From a bacterium (GTDB lineage: Bacteria; JAMCPX01): a stretch of 5,525 nt of DNA. The translations under genes and the position numbers were made by a program. Positions 1-4,127 of this stretch are shown one piece after another (position 1 is the first letter of the stretch; every line of letters begins with the position of its first letter). The notes below the pieces were generated by a model. It was not told the DNA's origin. It searched no databases and saw only the letters and a list, made by a program, of their open reading frames with translations. Location of the stretch: contig JAJYLM010000143.1 in assembly GCA_021787655.1 (NCBI GenBank), forward strand, positions 1-5,525, given 5' to 3'.

Positions 1-1097
1 GTATCCATCTCTCCCTGTGCATTGCCGAACAATCCGTGTCCGTAAATCATGACAGGTATGGGCAGGGTCGTATCTGTTATGCAGGCAGGAATGTGGACGA
101 CGATCGGGTACGGTGCCTGGTCAACATAGTGCGGCAGTCCGGTGGTGCTGCTGGTCACGAGGTACCCGGCACTGTTTAAAAAGGTGGGGGCGGAAAATGT
201 CCCGATAAGCTCGCGGTAGAGAAAGGGATTGTAACCTGCGTTACCTGAGACCGATGCAGGAGTAAAGGTGTTGACCGAAGAAAACGTGTAATCAATACCG
301 ACCGTCGGTGTCATGGCAAGCGCCTGGTCCCGCATGGACAGCAGGTGTGAGGTCAAAAACTGGTCTGAAGCGGTGGTGAAATCCCAGGCAAGTACGATGT
401 CATTTCTATTGATGCCCTGTGCTTTCAGGAATGCGAAGAGCTGTTCGTAGTGCTGGCGTATGCCCTCCACCACGGCGTTGGCTGTCGGTACACGGTCACG
501 CAGGTACACAAACGGGACGGGGGCCTGCAGCGGTGCGCCGCTGGTATCTTTGACGCTGTTGAGAATGACTACAACATAGTGCGAAGATGTGGCGAGACGA
601 ATCATGGGCCGTATGATGAGTGCCTGCTGTTGCAGAGACGGCGCATTTGCATCGACCTCGGCAAATAGGGGTACCCGGGTGCCTGTCGTGAAGTTGATGA
701 TCTGGATAGGACTGGTGGTCAGCGTAGAAGCAGAAAGATCACCCTGTGAGGGCAGAGATGTCGGCGTTACACCCTGTGCAAAGTACACGAGGATCTGGCT
801 CGCGGGGCTGAAGCCGTCTTCCGTGTTGAAGGGCGCTGGATTGAGCGCTACACCCTTTACATTGACCGGCAGAACACCGCTCGGATAATTGACACGCCAT
901 CCTGTTGCCGTTGCAGGGTCCTGTTTCAGGTAATAAAAAGAAGGATACGGAAGAAAACAGTCATCCGTTGATATCGGATCGCAGCCCTGGCCAAGGGTCA
1001 CATGCTGAACATTGCTTTTACTGGAACCACACCCGGATGCAAGCACGAACAGAAACGATACAATCACCCATACAGCACTCCATTTACATGCCTTCAT
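1..1097 (-). CDS. Lipase-like surface lipoprotein, VolA/Lipase_bact_N type (3' end outside window)
   Basis: The first 365 residues are visible and the C-terminus lies beyond the left edge. Residues 1-23 form a lipoprotein signal peptide: a basic start (MKACK), a hydrophobic run, and the lipobox L-A-S-G-C with C23 as the acylated cysteine. Gly at +2 gives no inner-membrane retention signal, so outer-membrane anchoring is expected. A Cys-rich start (C-D-P-I-S ... C-F-L-P-Y-P, about 39-51), D-P-A-T-A-T-G (60-66), a beta-rich region with I-R-P-M-I-R-L (162-168) and V-L-A-W-D-F-T-T-A-S (235-244) resemble the N-terminal domain of the VolA-type bacterial lipases/lysophospholipases. Y-G-H-G-L-F-G-N (352-359) looks like the oxyanion-hole strand of an alpha/beta hydrolase. 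The nucleophile elbow (G-x-S-x-G) would fall after the visible end, so catalysis cannot be confirmed. The ATG at 1097 has a strong GGAGG five bases upstream; the ATG at 1101 is out of frame and soon stops. It lies 304 bases after the hydrolase and probably has its own promoter. Family assignment is from remembered motifs, not a search. Confidence 0.85.
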   Translation of the reverse strand, partial: MKACKWSAVWVIVSFLFVLASGCGSSKSNVQHVTLGQGCDPISTDDCFLPYPSFYYLKQDPATATGWRVNYPSGVLPVNVKGVALNPAPFNTEDGFSPASQILVYFAQGVTPTSLPSQGDLSASTLTTSPIQIINFTTGTRVPLFAEVDANAPSLQQQALIIRPMIRLATSSHYVVVILNSVKDTSGAPLQAPVPFVYLRDRVPTANAVVEGIRQHYEQLFAFLKAQGINRNDIVLAWDFTTASDQFLTSHLLSMRDQALAMTPTVGIDYTFSSVNTFTPASVSGNAGYNPFLYRELIGTFSAPTFLNSAGYLVTSSTTGLPHYVDQAPYPIVVHIPACITDTTLPIPVMIYGHGLFGNAQGEMD

Positions 1098-1100
1098 ACA

Positions 1101-1110
1101 TCCCTCCCCC
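1101..1110 (-). promoter_or_regulatory. Shine-Dalgarno site of the lipoprotein gene
   Basis: On the minus strand the sequence GGGGGAGGGA sits directly before TGT-ATG. Its GGAGG core (1103-1107) is five bases from the ATG at 1097. This decides between that start and the overlapping out-of-frame ATG at 1101, which would yield only a five-codon peptide. Confidence 0.75.
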
Positions 1111-1132
1111 GCCGCAGCGTACGTTACCTGCA

Positions 1133-1151
1133 ATATGACAGGAATTCATAT
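1133..1151. repeat. Inverted repeat upstream of the lipoprotein gene (possible operator)
   Basis: The arms ATATGA and TCATAT are perfect complements separated by seven bases, centred about 45 bases before the lipoprotein start codon. Position and size would suit a dimeric regulator site. Arms of six A/T-rich bases can arise by chance, so this is only a candidate. Confidence 0.25.
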
Positions 1152-1401
1152 CACTCTATCGAATCTCAGGCAAGCAGAATAGTGCTCTGACATCATCTGC
1201 AGCTGCATCATAGCTTACCAAGACAAGCATTTTCCCTCTTTATTTCCATAAATAAGGTGGTAACTATTTATAGAACTGCGCAGATAACGGGTAACACGGG
1301 GGCAAAGCTAACTTTTTTACAGGTCATCGAATCTTTCCTCTATTCCGTTAATCGTCTTTCGTAATGTTCAGTCAGTTATCGTGTATTATTCCTGTTATTT
1401 G

Positions 1402-2235
1402 TCAGTTTTTTTTACCGGTCTGCCTGCCGAAATAATCCAGCAAAAGTGCGTTCAATCGATCGGGCGCATCCAATGGAATCCAGTGGCTTGAGCCTTCGAG
1501 TTTCTCATAATGCCAGTCCGCGTTAACATACCTGGCACTGTTCTTCATCTGATCCTCGGATAGGAACCGGTCACCGGTGCTCCAGATGCCGAGGACAGGA
1601 ACATGCACATTCGGGAAGTTGCCGAAGATGACCCCGAGTCCATTGGCCCGGTACCAGTTGAGGCCTGCGGTCAGCCGGCCTTTTCTCGACAGATCCTTAA
1701 TCCAGGTGTCATTCTCCGGATGGTTACCGGTCATCCTCCGCAAGACATACCAATCGAATGCGCGGACCATCTTTTCCGATATAACGGGGAATTGAAACGC
1801 GAACGCGTACCATCCGCGGAGTTTCTGTTCAATACCCGAACGGTATGCCCGCGGATGGCCTACGGAGATTGCAACGTAGCGCTCAATCCGTTCAGGGTGA
1901 CGGATTGCGAGGTACCATCCAAGGGCAGCACCCCAGTCATGGCCCACGAAAATCGCCTTTTTGATGTCCAGATGATCCAGAAGCTCAGTTACATCCTTTG
2001 CGATGATGTTCAGCGTGTATTGCCCCCTGCCCTGCGGCGCATCGGAATCTCCGAACCCTCGCAAGTCCGGTGCAATGACCCTGCATCCGCTGCCGGTCAG
2101 GACCTTGATCTGGTTGCGCCAGACAGCTGCCGAGTCAGGAAATCCATGGAGCAGGATGACCGGATCGCCTTCACCCTCGATGATTACGTTAAGGTAAATG
2201 CCATTGACTTTGATTTTCTTTCCCGCAAGGCTCAT
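1402..2235 (-). CDS. Epoxide hydrolase-like alpha/beta hydrolase
   Basis: This 277-residue protein has the full set of motifs of the soluble epoxide hydrolase branch of the alpha/beta-hydrolase fold, which opens epoxides to diols through an Asp-ester intermediate. H-G-F-P (30-33) forms the oxyanion region. D-L-R-G-F-G-D-S-D (57-65) is the usual conserved loop. G-H-D-W-G (98-102) places the nucleophile at D100. D222 in S-T-G-D-R-F is the likely acid and H251 in S-S-H-W the base. Y195 in N-W-Y-R matches one of the two lid tyrosines that polarise the epoxide; Y143 in W-Y-A-F-A-F-Q-F-P is a candidate for the other. Trp after the nucleophile favours epoxide hydrolase over fluoroacetate dehalogenase (usually G-H-D-R-G), though related dehalogenases cannot be excluded. 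There is no signal peptide, so it is cytoplasmic. The ATG at 2235 is the only in-frame ATG after an upstream stop. Its own GGAG is 11 bases away, which is weak. A short ORF with a much better ribosome site ends one base before it. Confidence 0.93.
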   Translation of the reverse strand: MSLAGKKIKVNGIYLNVIIEGEGDPVILLHGFPDSAAVWRNQIKVLTGSGCRVIAPDLRGFGDSDAPQGRGQYTLNIIAKDVTELLDHLDIKKAIFVGHDWGAALGWYLAIRHPERIERYVAISVGHPRAYRSGIEQKLRGWYAFAFQFPVISEKMVRAFDWYVLRRMTGNHPENDTWIKDLSRKGRLTAGLNWYRANGLGVIFGNFPNVHVPVLGIWSTGDRFLSEDQMKNSARYVNADWHYEKLEGSSHWIPLDAPDRLNALLLDYFGRQTGKKN

Positions 2236-2236
2236 G

Positions 2237-2284
2237 TTAGAAATTTCTCCGGCATAGACTTGCCTTTTGATAATGGATGTTCAT
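2237..2284 (-). CDS. 15-codon upstream ORF, possible leader or coupling peptide
   Basis: The peptide MNIHYQKASLCRRNF is encoded directly in front of the hydrolase, and its TAA is separated from the hydrolase ATG by one base (TAA-C-ATG). It has a near-perfect ribosome site, AAGGAGGA at 2290-2297, five to six bases from its ATG, whereas the hydrolase has only a distant GGAG. The arrangement is typical of translational coupling, where ribosomes finishing the short frame restart on the main gene. The peptide has no run of one amino acid that would suggest attenuation. Alternatively, a one-base sequencing error or recent indel could have separated an original N-terminus, but the hydrolase N-terminus looks normal for its family. 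The ORF is clear in the sequence; its function is inferred. Confidence 0.45.
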   Translation of the reverse strand: MNIHYQKASLCRRNF

Positions 2285-2289
2285 TGGAA

Positions 2290-2297
2290 TCCTCCTT
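2290..2297 (-). promoter_or_regulatory. Strong Shine-Dalgarno site ahead of the short upstream ORF
   Basis: AAGGAGGA on the minus strand complements the 16S rRNA 3' end almost fully. It serves the ATG at 2284 (short ORF), not the hydrolase ATG at 2235, which is more than 50 bases away. It is the best ribosome site seen in the window. Confidence 0.6.
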
Positions 2298-2425
2298 GAA
2301 ACATCATCAAGCATAACTACCTTCACCCGGCCAGCTCCCGCTCTGCTGTATCTCACACAGTGCTGCCGAACGGTTAAAGTAAATGACATATACCATAAAC
2401 AGGTACGAAATTCGGGAGTGCCGCG

Positions 2426-3697
2426 TCACCAGGGGGTTGCCAGCACAACTGGCTTATGCTGCACAGAGAGGTTGACCATATGCAATGCCAGTAAAGATGC
2501 ACGTTTTTGCGCCATCTCTCTTTTCCCCGGTACGATAAAGGTACCGCTCACAACACCTGAAGCGGAAGCCAAAGCAATAGACACGGTTCCCGAAGGATAG
2601 GTTCCGTTCGAACCGTCTGAATCTGCCTGACCGGTGATGCATAAACAGAGGTCGACACCTTTGTTTGTTTTGATATGCATCGCAGCTTTTTTGACGAAGT
2701 TCTCGCTCATCGCTCCGTGAGTTTCGTATTCTTCCTGGCTCATCCCGAGATCGCCGGCAGACGTTCCATTGCCCACGATCATGCCGCCGCTGTAACAGCA
2801 GGAAGAACCGGGTATTTTCATCAACTGATAACTCACGAGTCCGCCGGTCAGGCCCTCGACAACGAATATCGATTTCCTCTCTGCTGCGAGGTTTTTTATC
2901 ACCAATGCCTCTGCCGTTTCATCGTCTTCGGCATAGATGTTGTTTTTCAAAATCGCCCTGATCGATTCGATTAAAACTTTATACTGTTCCCTGCACGCCC
3001 GGGCGCTCGTCCCCTTCCCGGTCAGATGGATATGAATGCTGTCGTCCTGGGGATAGCTGCCGAACTCAACATCGCCGGCCCTGGCAAGCGGCTCCCGTAT
3101 CAGCTCATTGATCCGGGATTCAGAAACATTGAGGACCTTGAATATTTTGAACGTAATCACGGATTCATGGTGCGGATCAACACCCAAAACGCTTTTTGCT
3201 TCATCCGAAGAGATGATCGATCTCATTTCCCTGGGCACAGCGGGCATCAGCATGATGTACTTGCCATCATGAACTTGAATCAACGAGCCCGGGGCAAGCC
3301 CTTCGGCATTCGTTATGACCGTCGAGCCCTCGACGACCATTGCCTGTTTTTCATTGTCCTTTGTCATGGGGATGTTCCGTGCCCGGAAAAGACTCTGTAT
3401 CTTTGCAGAGATGTTTTTATCCACGATCAATTTTCTGTCCAGCAGGCTGGCGATGCTTTCCACGGTAATATCATCGTCTGTCGGGCCCAATCCTCCGGAA
3501 ACGACGACAAGATCGTTTTCATGCAGCAATCTTTTAACTTCCTGCCCGATGATCTGTCGATCGTCAGCAATGCTGAGCAGGGAAGTGACCCTGAACCCGT
3601 ACTCGTTGAACTTCTGAGCCAAAAATGTTGCGTTTGAATTGATTATCTTGCCTGCCAAAAGCTCATTGCCGATGGTCATTATCGCGGCGTTCTTCAT
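2426..3697 (-). CDS. CinA-family protein with degenerate NMN-deamidase domain
   Basis: At 423 residues this is the usual length for full CinA. The N-terminal MoCF/COG1058 domain (about 1-165), linked in the family to ADP-ribose pyrophosphatase activity, is well preserved: I-G-N-E-L-L-A-G (9-16), N-S-N-A (20-23), S-G-G-L-G-P-T-D-D-D (67-76), G-L-A-P-G (133-137) and P-A-V-P-R-E-M (152-158, usually P-G-V-P-x-E-M). A middle region (about 175-265) contains F-G-S-Y-P and leads to the C-terminal CinA/PncC domain (about 265-415), which in active members deamidates nicotinamide mononucleotide. Here the family motif E-S-C-T-G-G reads E-G-L-T-G-G (281-286), so the catalytic serine is Gly282. The usual Y-S-N-E-x-K segment after G-S-S is replaced by G-N-G-T-S-A (309-314). 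The G-I-A-G-P-D-G loop reads G-Q-A-D-S-D-G. The fold-level landmarks P-G-S-S, H-G-A-M-S-E and S-G-T-V remain. The NMN-deamidase site is therefore probably dead while the N-terminal domain may work. The ATG at 3697 has only a weak AGGCAGG-like ribosome site; no better in-frame start lies upstream. Confidence 0.92.
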   Translation of the reverse strand: MKNAAIMTIGNELLAGKIINSNATFLAQKFNEYGFRVTSLLSIADDRQIIGQEVKRLLHENDLVVVSGGLGPTDDDITVESIASLLDRKLIVDKNISAKIQSLFRARNIPMTKDNEKQAMVVEGSTVITNAEGLAPGSLIQVHDGKYIMLMPAVPREMRSIISSDEAKSVLGVDPHHESVITFKIFKVLNVSESRINELIREPLARAGDVEFGSYPQDDSIHIHLTGKGTSARACREQYKVLIESIRAILKNNIYAEDDETAEALVIKNLAAERKSIFVVEGLTGGLVSYQLMKIPGSSCCYSGGMIVGNGTSAGDLGMSQEEYETHGAMSENFVKKAAMHIKTNKGVDLCLCITGQADSDGSNGTYPSGTVSIALASASGVVSGTFIVPGKREMAQKRASLLALHMVNLSVQHKPVVLATPW

Positions 3698-3724
3698 ATA
3701 TCTGCCTGCCTTTCAGGGACACCT

Positions 3725-3752
3725 GCCCTTCTTCCTGCGTTCTAGCCCTTCT
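3725..3752. repeat. Short direct repeat upstream of the CinA-like gene
   Basis: The 8-mer GCCCTTCT occurs at 3725-3732 and again at 3745-3752, exactly 20 bases apart, within a purine-rich stretch of the minus strand 30-55 bases before the CinA-like start codon. The spacing of about two helical turns would suit a regulator binding the same face of DNA. Chance is a real alternative for so short a unit. Confidence 0.25.
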
Positions 3753-3844
3753 GCCTCTATAAACCAGGCGCTCAATAAATTCTATATCTTTGAGCAGGGG
3801 ACTGGCGAACGGACAGATATTTTTTTAAGAACCGGACACCATAG

Positions 3845-3872
3845 GTAGGGGCATAGTGCAATATGTCCCTAC
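3845..3872. repeat. Hairpin / REP-like palindrome after the small peptide gene
   Basis: The arms GTAGGG and CCCTAC pair perfectly, followed inward by a G-T position and CATA/TATG around a six-base loop (3856-3861). As plus-strand RNA all 11 positions can pair, counting one G-U; as minus-strand RNA one A-C mismatch interrupts the stem. It begins 21 bases beyond the small ORF's stop. There is no T-run after the stem in either direction: the minus-strand TTTTT comes just before it, at 3873-3877. It is thus not a standard terminator. The GTAGGGGCA...CCCTAC outline recalls intergenic palindromic repeats found in many bacteria, but only one copy is present here. Confidence 0.5.
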
Positions 3873-3888
3873 AAAAACATTGTATTTT

Positions 3889-3905
3889 TCGGGTTAATAA
3901 ACCGA
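3889..3905 (-). terminator. Weak hairpin spanning the stop of the small peptide gene
   Basis: On the minus strand TCGGTT and AACC(C)GA pair around TATT with one bulged C, covering the TAA stop at 3894-3896. A five-T run follows about 11 bases later. Together with the stronger hairpin at 3845-3872 it may slow or end transcription between the NHL/small-peptide unit and the CinA-like gene. Neither stem has the classic immediate T-tract. Confidence 0.2.
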
Positions 3906-4082
3906 ACCGCCGGAAGCTCCGGCAACGGTCAGAAATGTTACATTTCTCAGGGGAGGGTATGTCCTCAGCTCCGGTTCAATAAATGGTTTCTTGTGCTTTT
4001 TTCCGGATGTGTTGTCAGTCCTCTGAGCTTCCGTCCCTTTATCGGCAATTTGCCTGATCGTGTCGACTTGTTTCTTCTGCAT
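3894..4082 (-). CDS. Small peptide with RiPP-precursor-like leader motif
   Basis: The 62-residue product has a polar, charged first half (1-32) and a distinctive second half. Residues 31-39 read K-K-P-F-I-E-P-E-L, then R-T-Y-P-P-L, N-V-T-F, and the tail L-T-V-A-G-A-S-G-G-S-V-Y. F34, P37, L39 and T49 fall at the same relative positions as in the leader pattern Y-x-x-P-x-L-x3-G-x5-T-x, which is bound by RRE proteins in lasso-peptide and related RiPP systems. Phe replaces Tyr and Pro43 stands at the Gly position. If processed after F50, the core would be the 12 residues 51-62. That core starts with Leu and has no Asp or Glu, so it cannot form a classical lasso ring. No modifying enzyme lies in the window. 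The ATG at 4082 is the only usual start in frame; its ribosome site (AGGA, ten bases away) is poor. The ORF lies 45 bases after the NHL gene and in the same frame, so translation could be coupled. A real but unknown peptide is more likely than chance; the RiPP role is inference. Confidence 0.5.
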   Translation of the reverse strand: MQKKQVDTIRQIADKGTEAQRTDNTSGKKHKKPFIEPELRTYPPLRNVTFLTVAGASGGSVY

Positions 4083-4127
4083 TCTGTTCTTTTCCTGTAC
4101 TGTTCTCTGCTGGTCTGTGTCGCCGTG

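Larger units (their letters stand above)
1098..1401. other. 304-base intergenic region, no convincing gene
   Basis: This gap separates the end of the epoxide hydrolase from the lipoprotein start and should hold the lipoprotein promoter. No sigma-70 pair with good hexamers and spacing stands out, and no hairpin followed by a T-run follows the hydrolase stop. Visible structures are an A/T-rich inverted repeat TTATTT-CCAT-AAATAA (1240-1255), the 10-base perfect palindrome TGCAGCTGCA (1198-1207), and a 6-base inverted repeat nearer the gene (1133-1151). A 24-codon minus-strand ORF (1156-1230) has a moderate ribosome site but no independent support. Confidence 0.6.

Noticed and set aside
450..888. 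Overlapping plus-strand ORFs of 72 and 99 codons
   Set aside because: They are antisense to the lipoprotein gene, which has a signal peptide, strong ribosome site and continuous family-like sequence.
1202..1220. Sigma-54-like promoter on the minus strand (TGG...GC)
   Set aside because: The GG-to-GC spacing is 11 bases rather than the required 10 and the remaining positions match poorly.
1603..2316. 237-codon plus-strand ORF
   Set aside because: It lies opposite the epoxide hydrolase, whose catalytic motifs are unmistakable, and its own translation shows no family motif. It is a shadow frame.
2285..2425. Promoter or terminator between the CinA-like gene and the hydrolase
   Set aside because: GGTATATGTC resembles a -10 box but has no acceptable -35 at 16-18 bases, and no stem with a T-run is present.
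3026..3637. 203-codon plus-strand ORF
   Set aside because: It is antisense to the well-conserved N-terminal part of the CinA-like gene and shows no recognisable domain; a shadow frame.
3894..3930. Classical lasso-peptide core in the small ORF
   Set aside because: The predicted core has no Gly, Ala, Ser or Cys at position 1 and no Asp or Glu at all, so no macrolactam ring could form.
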